64,000 bases of DNA, taken from positions 13,087,006 to 13,151,005 of the forward strand of contig NC_087063.1 of assembly GCF_963678635.1 (NCBI RefSeq). The letters run 5' to 3'. Positions 47,520 to 58,700 of the stretch are shown piece after piece. The stretch's first letter is position 1. Each line of letters opens with the position of its first letter. The DNA comes from Symsagittifera roscoffensis. Taxonomy: Eukaryota; Xenacoelomorpha; Acoela; Convolutidae. A program made the translations under genes and the position numbers. The notes under the pieces were generated by a model. The model saw only the letters and a list, made by a program, of their open reading frames with translations. It was not told the DNA's origin and searched no databases.

Positions 47520-48200
47520 GCGCTTATGCGCCTTTGGAAAACGTCATTCAACCATTCCACTCCCCTAGGCCTGTCAAAATGGATTCCGTCTGAGGATGCA
47601 TCGTTGGGGAAGGCCGCTCGCTCCATTTGCTCGGCTACATCCAGCAATCCAACGGGAAGGACACTCCTTTGATCGGTTCGTTCAGGTTTCGTACCTTCGT
47701 ATTCATTTCCATCGCGTGTTGGTCAGCCTTCATATTGTAGGGAACGGTAAACCTTGTGAGTATGGCAGGATCCATTTGAATCCGCAACTCCTCAAGGATG
47801 CAGCTCATCTTGTCATGTAGCCTCATAACCTTCCTTGACTCCCCCCTAGATGCGTCGTTAGTCCCGACCATTAGAGTTACCGTGTATACTCTTGCCATCC
47901 CTAGCATCTCAAGTGATGCCAATATCTGTGGCATTGCAGCTACAGCGAAGCTCAAAATCCCAGTCTGCCAATGCGACTGAATCCGGGTCAGCACCCGCAG
48001 CAGGCTGTCCCCTATGATTAGGTGGACCGCACCCTCTGGTACACGTGGCTGCGTGTGGTATTCCACCCAAGCCGCGTCATGGAAGCAATCCCTCCTGACT
48101 CTTTGTGCTGTGCTCCAATCCATGCGATTCTGCCTGTGGTACCTGCCTTCCGTGTTCTTCTTGTAACTTGAGATTACCACACTCCTGATCGGTTGCTCCC
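47520..48200 (-). pseudogene. E3 SGNH/GDSL hydrolase module
   Basis: LIIGDSLLRVL with GDS codons at 48012-48004; VGTNDASRGE with GTND codons at 47865-47854; SSDGIHFD with codons at 47590-47573. A frameshift near 47640 falls between block III and block V. As in E1 and E2 every catalytic residue is still present. Confidence 0.78.
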
Positions 48201-49212
48201 TCCAAGTCGGGGGTAGCTCCACTCTTGCTGGACTCTCACGGTTTCTTAGCTGTAGTCTCTCGCTTAGTTCTTTCAGACGTAACGAGCTGCCGCTCACCTG
48301 ACTACTACCCGGGGTCGAACTTGGCGTATACCCAGGCAGCGCGACGTCCATCAACGGGCGTATTACTTATGTCTCTTGGCCATGCAGGGAGGACGTTCAC
48401 TCAGTCGGTATCCATACCTCCAACCCCTCATTCATGTGTTCCTGAGCCGCACGGTCAAGGCTAAGCCGTCCCTTCGATCTGTGAGCTTCATCCACCTCCA
48501 TACGTGACTCTGGTCTTGAACCGGCGGCCGTTCGCTCCTTGGGCCTGGCTCCCTTTTGCATGTCGAGCTCGCGCTGTCGCCGCTGGATTCTCTCAAGTTC
48601 CGACTTCAGCTGTTCACAATTCGCGGCATTCTCTCGCACCCTTTGTTCTTGCTGGTGCTCGGCCTTTAGCATATCAAGTTCCCTCCGCGCTTGGTCCTTT
48701 TCAATGACCGCCTGATCTCTCTCCAGATTCGCCTTGTTCCTCTCCCTCTGTGTCCTCTCAAGTTCTCTTTTCAGACTACTGAGGTCCGGATACGCCTCTT
48801 CCGTTTGCTGCGCTCGCGTCATAGAGGGTGTCTTACTCGTGCTCTGGCCTGCTGATCTTGCTGATGGTCTGATTGGTAGTGGGAACTCCCCTGCGCCATA
48901 CTCGGTGTTATTGCTCAAGCCAGGATTCCTTGCCAAGTCGAATCCCCTCACTCCTCCATCCACATTCCAGGACAGCTATCTGGTTTGCTCTTGGTTGGAT
49001 ATTCCATCAGTGGTGTAGCCGACCATTAGAACCGCTTCTGTTGCACACTCCCGGCATTCGCCCTGCTCTTCCAATTGGAGGATGGCGTTCAGCATCACCG
49101 CCATTCTCTCGTCCACTTGGGTGTATTCCAGATCCCTCAGGCATCTGTATAGCTCATCAAGCGTGGGCCTCTTCAGAGCCGCGGGCATGGACTTCCAAAA
49201 TCGATCTGCCAT

Positions 49213-49613
49213 TTTTTCTTTTATCTCGGGATGATCTCGCGCACGTACCACTTGAGAATTACCGTACCACTTGAGAATTACCGTACCAACTTGAGTGCTT
49301 CAGAATTGACTTTTTCAAGTGTTTTTTGAGTGTGGGTTCGTTCAGGACCTTCTTTTTCATTCAATTGAGTAAACTTGGTTAGTCAATTTGACTTTACCAA
49401 ATCAATCTGAAAATAAAACTTGATCTTTGGACTAAAATGCTATGTTCCTAACCTAAACCTCCCCCCTTTCCATTATAGTTAAAACCTTTTCGTTTTCCTT
49501 CTACTAAAATAATTCAATTGGAAGTTTTCCAAGAGCATGCAGATTAATTTCATGTTTTAGCACCATCAATCATTTAAAATTTAATTGTCATGCCAATCAC
49601 TTTTAAGATCCTT
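49213..49613 (-). other. E3 pol-ORF3 spacer, non-coding
   Basis: Short direct repeats of accacttgagaattaccgt at 49249-49290 mirror the repeats at the same place in E2. The catgcagatt / ttttagcaccat block is at about 49535-49570. No ORF. Confidence 0.5.
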
Positions 49614-51579
49614 TTACCTGCTCCGTACCCCAACACCTAACTTGAGATCCCTTCCTGCCCAACTCAAGACCCTCATGTACCTGACTAAGGCGATACTCAG
49701 GTAGTATTTCTTGTGCAGATGTACCATTATCTCCGTTTCTGCGAAGACAACGTGTAGGATAGCATATAGTTCCCTTGGGCTCAGCTTGCCATTGTTCGGG
49801 TCGTAGACCGGCATTGAGATTTCCGTTATTCTTCTTTCGATCATGAAGTCCCGCAGTCTCCTTAGTGCCAACATCACGTGTTCAGGATCGATCGTGTTCC
49901 TCTCACTGACCCTTGTCACTAAGAAGCACAGGTATTTGCTTGGGACTTGTGCCACTGATGGTGGAAGCGCAGCCATTCCCCCCAGCCCCGGTCTCTGTCT
50001 AAACAAAAACTCCACGTTCTGGTATTCTCTCTTGAAGTCGGCCTCCAGTCTTGATTTGAAACTCATGTCCGCCGTGATACAGATTGCGCTAGTCCTGTCT
50101 GACAGAATGAAGTCGCTATCCGTTATCAGGATGTTCTCCGAGTATTCGTTGGGTATTTCAAACTTCGTTTTGAAATTCCGTCCTATGGTAGCCTCAGCCT
50201 CCTCCCCATCCAGTTCCAGTCCGCTCGTTTCACTAACTTCGCTGAGTTTCTTTATCATCAAATTTTCGGTGTGGGTAAGTCCTACCCCCACTCCCCGGAC
50301 AAAAATATTTATCGACGTCCCCGTCGATGGTGCTGGGTCTAAATTGTCTGGTGGAATCTCGAGCGGCCTGTCTGTTGCTGTCCAGCCGAAGAGGGGATCC
50401 TCCGTTTTCATGTGCTTTCGCGCTGATACGTCAACTTGTTGTATGCTTTGTCCTTCGCCGCTTCCGTTCTTGACATCGCGCATCCATTCTAATATCCTCA
50501 AGTTCGTATTCTCCCTCCTCTCTATCTCGTTCTGTTACAAGTCTGTCTCCCGTTCTGGCGTCGAGTAGTCTTCCTGCGGGTAGTGGTCATTATCATTGAT
50601 AATCTGCCATTCATCATCGGCTGCCAGTTCGCCCACACTTAGTAGCTCTTTGCTTAGGTCATCGGGATGTATCTTATCAATCAGGAAATCATCTCCGTAC
50701 CTGTTGTACCTCATGCCTGTCCGTTTGCGATTGCCACTCCTCGTCCCAGCTGGTATTGGTAAGTCTGGTTCTGTCCACTTCGGCACCTCACCCTGCTCTG
50801 GATCGTTCCAGTCTTCTTCCACAAAGGATTCCGCCTCAGAGTACGCTTCTATCTTTTCATTGTCATCCAAACTCAAATTCTCGTTGCCATCATTTTTCTC
50901 TCTGGGGTCTTTTTCGTTCACTTCACACGCTGGTTCCACCAGTAGGTACTCAAGTCCCTCCATGTCCTGTCGTATACACCAGTCCTCTGGGGATGGGACG
51001 TGAGGCTTCAGATTTTCATAATGTGCTGCTCGCCCCGTACTCAAGCGGTAGAACCGTCCTTGTTGATGTACTTCCGTTATCATGAATGGTCCTCTCCATT
51101 TCTTAAGTAGTTTCTTTGTCCCTTTGGGCGGTATGACATTCTGGAAGACCCACACGTACTGGCCCACCTGATATGGCTTCGCCTGTAATATCTTCTCATC
51201 GTATTTTTTGCGCTGTCTCATTTGTGCTTGCGCAGTGTTTCTCCTGCAGAGCTCGTTTAGCTCCTGCTGTCTCCTAATCGCTTCTTTCACGTAAGCTTGA
51301 GGCGACGTCCTCTTCCCTTCGCCTTCGTATTCCGGGTAAAAGAATGTGAGGGGCATTGCTCTCTCTCCCTGCCCGTCAACATCATGAAAGGACTGATGCC
51401 CGTTGTTGAGTGTTGCGTACTGTTGTATGCCCCTACGACTTGCGGCAGATATTTATCCCAGTCCGTCATGTATCTTGAGCAGTATACCCTCAACATGTTC
51501 ACCAACGTTCTATTCTGTCTCTCTACCAGCCCGTTGGTCTGAGGATGGTAGGTTGTCGAGTGTGCTTGAGCAACGTGAG
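49614..51579 (-). pseudogene. pol: E3 integrase C-terminal part and tail ORF
   Basis: 51542-51287 holds LVERQNR (catalytic Glu, codon 51523-51521), MLRVYCSRYMTDWDKYLPQV and NSTQHSTTGISPF. 51356-50535 holds the GPY/F-like region KWRGPFMITEVHQQGRFYRL and the acidic tail. 50501-49614 is the tail ORF, open throughout, and the best preserved of the three. Sequence similarity to E2 stops at about 51579, between the second Asp and the Glu of the integrase core, where another transposon was inserted. Confidence 0.82.
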
Positions 51580-51580
51580 T

Positions 51581-52228
51581 AGTAGATGTTGGAGGTTAAG
51601 TGGGGGGGGGGGGGGGGGGTTGCCTGCAGACCCACATGTATTAAGATAGGGAAAAGATCACCCGGTCTGCAGGCTATGTATTAAGATTGGGTATAGAGTC
51701 TACAATGTATTAATATAGGGAATACCGATGTTAAGGTTTCAGTGTGATGGTAAGAGAAAGAAAAACGTAATTTTTTGGTTTTTGTCTAGTTTTTTTTTCG
51801 CAAAAAGCTCGGCGCGCGTTATCTAATTAGGAATAATTAATTGTTAATTACTTGAAGTTTGTAGAATTAAGGTTATATTTTAGTTTTTTGGTGCATGGTA
51901 GTCAATGGTAAGAGTTTTTGGGTAAAAACTTGGAACTTTTATGAAAAAATTTTTCAAAAAACTTCAAAACACGATAAGGTTAGCTAATATTTGACCTAAT
52001 TTATTAAATAATCTTAATTTCTATCTAATTGAAACGATAATCTTAGTTTCTATCTAATTGAAACAATGCTGAAACCTACAGAGACTTTGAGAAAAAAAAT
52101 TAAACTACAAAAAAAAGTATATGTATCACTGCATTGTATAACAAGTTTACCGCAATATTTTACATTTTAACATCATAAAACCAATATAATACAACATCCT
52201 GAAAAAATTTAGTTGACCAGATCAGTTC
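51581..52228 (-). mobile_element. Left end of Maverick/Polinton-like element, non-coding
   Basis: Begins AGTAGATGTTGGAGG at 51581, right after GTGAGT. Then an 18-G run (51602-51619), an 11-bp perfect inverted repeat (gcctgcagacc 51622-51632 and ggtctgcaggc 51664-51674), and three 16-bp copies of atgtattaaNatNggg (51636, 51676, 51705). The rest is AT-rich with a 28-bp direct repeat (cttaatttctatctaattgaaac type) near 52015-52065. No ORF. Polintons start with AG and make 6-bp target duplications, which fits, but the other end is outside the window. Confidence 0.5.
51602..51619. repeat. G18 homopolymer
   Basis: Pure run of 18 G on the plus strand, 21 bases inside the proposed transposon end. 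The duplicate has 23 G at 58071-58093. Confidence 0.95.
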
Positions 52229-55200
52229 TTATAAGTTCAGTGGTTTTGTATGAATTCCATCATCTTGTACTTGTCTTTTTGGATAAAAAAAGCTTAGTCC
52301 TTTCTTTGTCTGTTGATATGTGGCCACCATACGATTTATAGTTCTGAATCCTCTCTTAGAAGATGTAAGATTAATTGCTTCATCAAGCACTCTCCTGTAT
52401 TTTGACATGAGACCGTCTCCAGAATCTTCTAGAATCCGTTTATTTAATCCTTTACTGCTAAATTTGAACTTATCTGACTTGTTGTCATAGCAGCAATATG
52501 TCTTGCTACACAAACATAGCAATTCTGTACAATTGAATTCTTCTTTAAAAAGTCCCGGTTCCCGTTTATCATGCTTTTTATGCGTACTGCAACACGTTCG
52601 AGGGAAGAAATTAGATTTTGCATCCGCCTTGAAAGAGTCTCTATAGTCACTTTCCCTAATTTTTTCCCAAGCAGCTCTCTTATCTGGTTTGATACAGTTG
52701 TATAAATTTTCTTCGGCAAGTGCCAAGTAAAGTGAGTCTGTATCCATCTCCAACTCTTCAAATTTATTCACATCTTAGAACTTGTCAAAGAAGTTATAGT
52801 AGAGTTCCAACATTCTCAGTTTTGCATACTGAAGTATGAAAAAACCAACAATGATGGGTTCTCTGTACTCAATGGTTGACTCCAACCTCATATAAGTCCT
52901 TCTCAACTGTGTTAAGTCTCTTAAACAGTGGTTCATTGATTGTCTTATGAGTTTTTTCATCGTTGAGATTTTTTGTGATTGTATGTCTCGATCTATCCAT
53001 GATCTGATATCCATACGAGGAATTACCCAAAAGTTTCATCGTTTCTGCTACAACTCCTGACAAGGGGTTTTCATCTCCTTCTCTTCTTGCATCAACCACC
53101 GATTGAACGAAATTATTAAAACACTTTCTTGGAGAATATCGAACAAATCGGTAAATTTTGGTGCACTGTAATCCAAGTTCCATATAAAAGTTGAAGAGAG
53201 GAGTTATAACTGTTCCATTTTCCAGCTTGAAACTAGATATCAGCATTCTCTGAGGATGCTTTAACATTTCGTTCTCGATCGCATAGTTTTTCATGTAATC
53301 GCCAATATCATCTCTCCCGACCTCAGTATTTTTGAAAATTGGAGGAAAATTCGCAAATTTTGATTTTAGCTCATCTGGAACAACTAAGTCGCACTGAAAG
53401 TAGCCAAAAAGAGATCCATCTTTTATTTTTGCTAGAAGTGAGTCTGTAGAAAGAGGTCTTTTATAGGGAAAGTGGGTTCTGACGTGATTTTTGATCTTAT
53501 CATCGGTTTTGAAACTTTCCCACCAGCCACACTCCCACATTTCTTCCACTTTGTATCCTTTCTCTTTAATGTATTCTCGTCGCATATCATCCATTTCTCT
53601 CTTCTTGTTTCCTCGCTCAATATCCTGTTCTGTTAAAGAGGGACGAGCTTCTTGACAGGAACAGAAGTGGTAGTAACATCCCTTTGCTTCCAATACTGTT
53701 TTACAGTGATCGCAGTAGCCATCAACATTAAAACAGTCGATTTTTTTCTGTTTTCCAGATGTAAAAAAGCTCTCAATTTTACATTCTGGTCTTTATTCTT
53801 GATAGAAAGACATGACCATATTCTCAAAGTTGCGAGTTCGATTATGTCTAGCCTTGAATTTCTGCATTTCAGTGTCAAACTCCCATCTCGTGTACTGTCC
53901 TGTTGGCATATCTTGACACATTGAGAAAGGGTAAAGCTGGCTTGCATCAATTCCAACGATTGATTTACAAACATTTGATGAATTTCTGATGTATGTGTCA
54001 TCAACTACAGCTTTTTGAGTGAAAACAAAAGAAGGTCCACCAGTCATGTCCTCTCTAATTTTTTTTCACACAAGTCTTTATTACTTTCGCAAAATGGATA
54101 ACACTTGTAATTTGTAGATTTGTGTAGACAAATGTTTGCTAGATATGGAAGTGTGCATCCAAGTTTAAACATATCTATCTTCTTGTTATGATAAAACTGA
54201 ATCATTTTTTGCATTGCCTCCAGGGTTGGAACTACATCTTTGTTGTTGTACCACTTCAAAAAGTCTTTGAACACTGTCATTCCATTTTTCTTCCAAGTCT
54301 CTTGTAAGTAATTGTAATTATCCAAACCAGATGAAGGAACAGTCTTGATTTGAAGCTTTTTCAGTGCCTGTTGTTGGTCAAACCCACTTTTTCTAAGCTT
54401 CTCATAATCAATGAAGTCTTTGTCCAGAGGATTGTTGTTTCTAAGTTTACTGAAAAAGGCTTCATACGGTGGCAATTCAGGAAAGTCAAGTTTGTCTGGG
54501 TTATCAAACCACTCTTAGGGAAGAATCCTTTCGTTTCGCTAGCTTTATAGGCTTTGAGAAAGGAGTCCAGAGTAGTTGCCCCTCCCAGAAACTTCATTAT
54601 GTCGAGAAACTGTACATCTCCAAACTTGAAAGATATAAAGTCATTTGCTTTTTGATGACGGATGTTTCTTGTTCTTTATCGCGAATCAAATAGGGGTTTA
54701 GGTAGGAATTGATCAAATTTAAATCATATCTACCGCTGTTAAATCCAAAAACAGGTAAAATATTTAAATATCTCTCCAGATGTTGTTTCAAATCAATGAG
54801 TTGATTTTTCTGAATTTGCAAGAATTGTGTTGACATATCTGCTTCTTGCGAATCTTCAATGCATTCGTCTTTGTACTCGAATTTGTTACTTGAACAATTT
54901 TTACCACGTTCGTTTAGCTGATCTTCTTCATTTTTTCATTGACAACTACTTCAATATCTTGAATTTTTGTTCTCATCTCCAGCTTACTTTTCTCAGCCAA
55001 CAGCTCGAGTTTGCTTACAAAATCAATAATCAAGTTCTGTGGATCCTTGTTGTACAAAAAGATGGGTTCATCAATCAGATTTGATGATATAGAGACTAAA
55101 CTGGGGACATGTTTTCCAATCCAGGTAGTAGTCTGCGTCTCTTTTAGTTCCTCTCTAGGAACACAAATCGATTCAAAATCTAAAATTGCTAGTTTATTAA

Positions 55201-56550
55201 AAAGTTTGTTATCTTCAGAAACTGGAAGATTGAATCTCTCTAGCTTTTCAAACAAGGTTTCGCGAAGCTCATAGAAGTTTTTTGGGTAAATATGTTTCAC
55301 TCGGTCCTTGCATCTCAGAAGATGTTTGTTGAGAAACTCAGATCTTTTGAAGAAAGTATCACAACTAGGACACCGGAAACATTTGAAGAAAGAATCAATA
55401 TCTTTTGTATGAATGATATGATTGTTAAATCTCAGTAATTTGACTGATTTGTCATATCTTCCAATACTTCGTCGAGCTAGTTCTCCTACATATTCTCCAT
55501 CTTGAATATCGAAATCGTATATAAAAAGGTTTCTTTGCACAATTTCCTCGACAACAAGTAGGTCTTCTACAGAAACTCCACGAAAGTTTTCAGGATCATA
55601 ACCAGACTTTGATACAAATTCTGTAAAGTATCTAGAAGTGTGAGAGTCGAGATCATTATGTCCGTTCATGTACATTGCCAATGCGCGGAAAAGACACAAA
55701 TGATCTTTGTAAGGTTCCTTGTCTTTGTTAGATAATAGACAATTCACTTGCGTATGTCGTAATAAAGGTTCGGGTAAGACATGGGGATGTTTTTCAGCAA
55801 AGCAGCGAAAATTGTGACGTTAGTAATTAACTTGAATCTCCATTTTGTGTTTTGACGTTCTTGGGTACATTGCTCCACAATATCAAATTTTTCTACTTTT
55901 CGTTGGATTGTTATCAAATCCGCTTTCGTACAAAGTAAGTGGGATTTTTCAAACAGAGTATTGTTTTCATGGGCGTAGAAATATCGATATTCACCAGTCT
56001 CAATATTTCGAAGAACAAAACCCAGAGCAATGTTGATTTTGGCTGCAGAATCGAGCTTGTTGAAGACTTCTTCAAGTTTCTCGTTAATTATTTTAGTATC
56101 TAACTTGGACATTTGGAAGTTAAATACCTTATGTCTCCCATTTTCTATCTCCGTATCCACCAGAAAATGTTGACAAGCACTAAGTTCCTCCTTTAGTTTT
56201 TCACCATCTTCCCCTTCTCCCTCCACAATCTTGTTCAAGTCGGCCACCGTATCACTGGGTTTCCGTTGTTTTGCTCCTTGTTCTTTTCTCCGATGTTGCT
56301 GGAGAGAGTAGTAACTTGGGAACTCTTGTTCACAAGAAGGGCAAACCGTCGACTGCTTCGAATTTGGTTGAGCAGGCTTCTTAACCATATGATAGCTCAT
56401 TTCTTGTTGATTATAAGTAAAATACTTACAATCAGGGCAAGAAATAACTCCTTCAGAACAATTTTTCCGGTGTCGAGCTGTGTTTTGACGAATATACATA
56501 TTTTCACAGTCTCCACACTTTACTTTCTCGTTTCGGTTAAGGGCAGGCAT
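52229..56550 (-). pseudogene. Protein-primed family-B DNA polymerase, copy 1
   Basis: Starts at the ATG at 56550. The N-terminal part has three C2H2/CCHH-type zinc motifs (CGDC...H...C, CPDC...H, CPSC...H). A further finger (CPSCDTFFKRSEFLNKH) lies in 55747-54914. Exonuclease I motif LDFES (Asp 55180-55178, Glu 55174-55172). Polymerase motif A DASQLYP (Asp 53948-53946), motif B NSSYG (53025-53011), motif C DTDS (52744-52733). At least seven lesions: frame changes near 55747, 54914, 54620, 54515, 54050 and 52865, and stops at 53793 and 52775. About 1,430 codons in all, long for this family. It replicates a linear element from a protein primer. Confidence 0.85.
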
Positions 56551-56672
56551 TATCTAAAAAAATTGGGACCGTTGAAATGTTCCAAATTTGAAAACTTAAA
56601 GTACCAATTGAATGAAAATACTTATTTTTTTCTTTTCGTGAAGTAACGAAATGTAAAATTTGAAGTAAAATT

Positions 56673-58049
56673 CCCCATCCAGTTCCAGTCCGCTCGTTTC
56701 ACTAACTTTCCTGAGTTTGTTTATCATCAAATTTTCGGTGTGGGTAAGTCCTACCCCCACTCCCCGGACAAAAATATTTATCGACGTCCCCGTCGATGGT
56801 GCTGGGTCTAAATTGTCTGGTGGAATCTCGAGCGGCCTGTCTGTTGCTGTCCAGCCGAAGAGGGGATCCTCCGTTTTCATGTGCTTTCGCGCTGATACGT
56901 GAACTTGTTGTATGCTTTGTCCTTCGCCGCTTCCGTTCTTGACATCGCGCATCCATTCTAATATCCTCAAGTTCGTATTCTCCCTCCTCTCTATCTCGTT
57001 CTGTTACAAGTCTGTCTCCCGTTCTGGCGTCGAGTAGTCTTCCTGCGGGTAGTGGTCATTATCATTGATAATCTGCCATTCATCATCGGCTGCCAGTTCG
57101 CCCACACTTAGTAGCTCTTTGCTTAGGTCATCGGGATGTATCTTATCAATCAGGAAATCATCTCCGTACCTGTTGTACCTCATGCCTGTCCGTTTGCGAT
57201 TGCCACTCCTCGTCCCAGCTGGTATTGGTAAGTCTGGTTCTGTCCACTTCGGCACCTCACCCTGCTCTGGATCGTTCCAGTCTTCTTCCACAAAGGATTC
57301 CGCCTCAGAGTACGCTTCTATCTTTTCATTGTCATCCAAACTCAAATTCTCGTTGCCATCATTTTTCTCTCTGGGGTCTTTTTCGTTCACTTCACACGCT
57401 GGTTCCACCAGTAGGTACTCAAGTCCCTCCATGTCCTGTCGTATACACCAGTCCTCTGGGGATGGGACGTGAGGCTTCAGATTTTCATAATGTGCTGCTC
57501 GCCCCGTACTCAAGCGGTAGAACCGTCCTTGTTGATGTACTTCCGTTATCATGAATGGTCCTCTCCATTTCTTAAGTAGTTTCTTTGTCCCTTTGGGCGG
57601 TATGACATTCTGGAAGACCCACACGTACTGGCCCACCTGATATGGCTTCGCCTGTAATATCTTCTCATCGTATTTTTTGCGCTGTCTCATTTGTGCTTGC
57701 GCAGTGTTTCTCCTGCAGAGCTCGTTTAGCTCCTGCTGTCTCCTAATCGCTTCTTTCACGTAAGCTTGAGGCGACGTCCTCTTCCCTTCGCCTTCGTATT
57801 CCGGGTAAAAGAATGTGAGGGGCATTGCTCTCTCTCCCTGCCCGTCAACATCATGAAAGGACTGATGCCCGTTGTTGAGTGTTGCGTACTGTTGTATGCC
57901 CCTACGACTTGCGGCAGATATTTATCCCAGTCCGTCATGTATCTTGAGCAGTATACCCTCAACATGTTCACCAACGTTCTATTCTGTCTCTCTACCAGCC
58001 CGTTGGTCTGAGGATGGTAGGTTGTCGAGTGTGCTTGAGCAACGTGAGT
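56673..58049 (-). pseudogene. pol: Duplicated E3 integrase C terminus and tail ORF fragment
   Basis: Copy of 50204-51580. At 56970-56596 the tail ORF runs across the duplication junction and ends in unrelated residues after ELDG. The integrase Glu and GPY/F-like region are as in copy 1. A fragment, with no possible function. Confidence 0.9.
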
Positions 58050-58700
58050 AGTAGATGTTGGAGGTTAAGTGGGGGGGGGGGGGGGGGGGGGGGTTGCCTG
58101 CAGACCCACATGTATTAAGATAGGGAAAAGATCACCCGGTCTGCAGGCTATGTATTAAGATTGGGTATAGAGTCTACAATGTATTAATATAGGGAATACC
58201 GATGTTAAGGTTTCAGTGTGATGGTAAGAGAAAGAAAAACGTAATTTTTTGGTTTTTGTCTAGTTTTTTTTCGCAAAAAGCTCGGCGCGCGTTATCTAAT
58301 TAGGAATAATTAATTGTTAATTACTTGAAGTTTGTAGAATTAAGGTTATATTTTAGTTTTTTGGTGCATGGTAGTCAATGGTAAGAGTTTTTGGGTAAAA
58401 ACTTGGAACTTTTATGAAAAAATTTTTCAAAAAACTTCAAAACACGATAAGGTTAGCTATTATTTGACCTAATTTATTAAATAATCTTAATTTCTATCTA
58501 ATTGAAACGATAATCTTAGTTTCTATCTAATTGAAACAATGCTGAAACCTACAGAGACTTTGAGAAAAAAAATTAAACTACAAAAAAAGTATATGTATCA
58601 CTGCATTGTATAACAAGTTTACCGCAATATTTTACATTTTAACATCATAAAACCAATATAATACAACATCCTGAAAAAATTTAGTTGACCAGATCAGTTC
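58050..58700 (-). mobile_element. Left end of Maverick/Polinton-like element, duplicate
   Basis: Copy of 51581-52228 with a 23-G run (58071-58093) and the same 11-bp inverted repeat (58096-58106 and 58138-58148). No ORF. Confidence 0.5.

Larger units (their letters stand above)
45867..49212 (-). pseudogene. E3 ORF3, N-terminal half
   Basis: Start at the ATG at 49212 (MADRFWKSMPAALKRPTLDE; an upstream in-frame ATG at 49251 is not conserved in E1 or E2). Then a coiled coil (48963-48397), SGNH module (48200-47520), a rearranged join at 47363, part of the SGNH-2 module (47206-46600) and a helical part with MPISLLLALYLVYPRYLF ending near 46110. Frameshift near 47640; stops near 48970 and 48390. 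The GSDF block of SGNH-2 is lost at the rearrangement. Confidence 0.75.
38873..51579 (-). mobile_element. E3: third copy of the giant LTR element, 5' part lost
   Basis: 3' LTR at 38873-39710, then ORF3 (40156-49212), spacer, tail ORF and the C-terminal part of integrase up to 51579, where a different transposon begins. LTR and coding sequence differ from E2 throughout, so it is an older, independent insertion. It has an internal 1.02-kb segment copied within ORF3. Confidence 0.85.
50203..56672. repeat. 6.47-kb tandem duplication, copy 1
   Basis: Covers the E3 tail ORF start, integrase C terminus, transposon end and PolB gene. Nearly identical to 56672-63144 (a few tens of differences at most, plus G-run length). 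The junction at 56671-56673 shows only two shared bases (tc). Confidence 0.95.

Noticed and set aside
52229..56550. PolB frame breaks as introns
   Set aside because: The breaks are single-base shifts or in-frame stops without removable GT...AG segments that would restore the motifs; treated as lesions shared by both copies.
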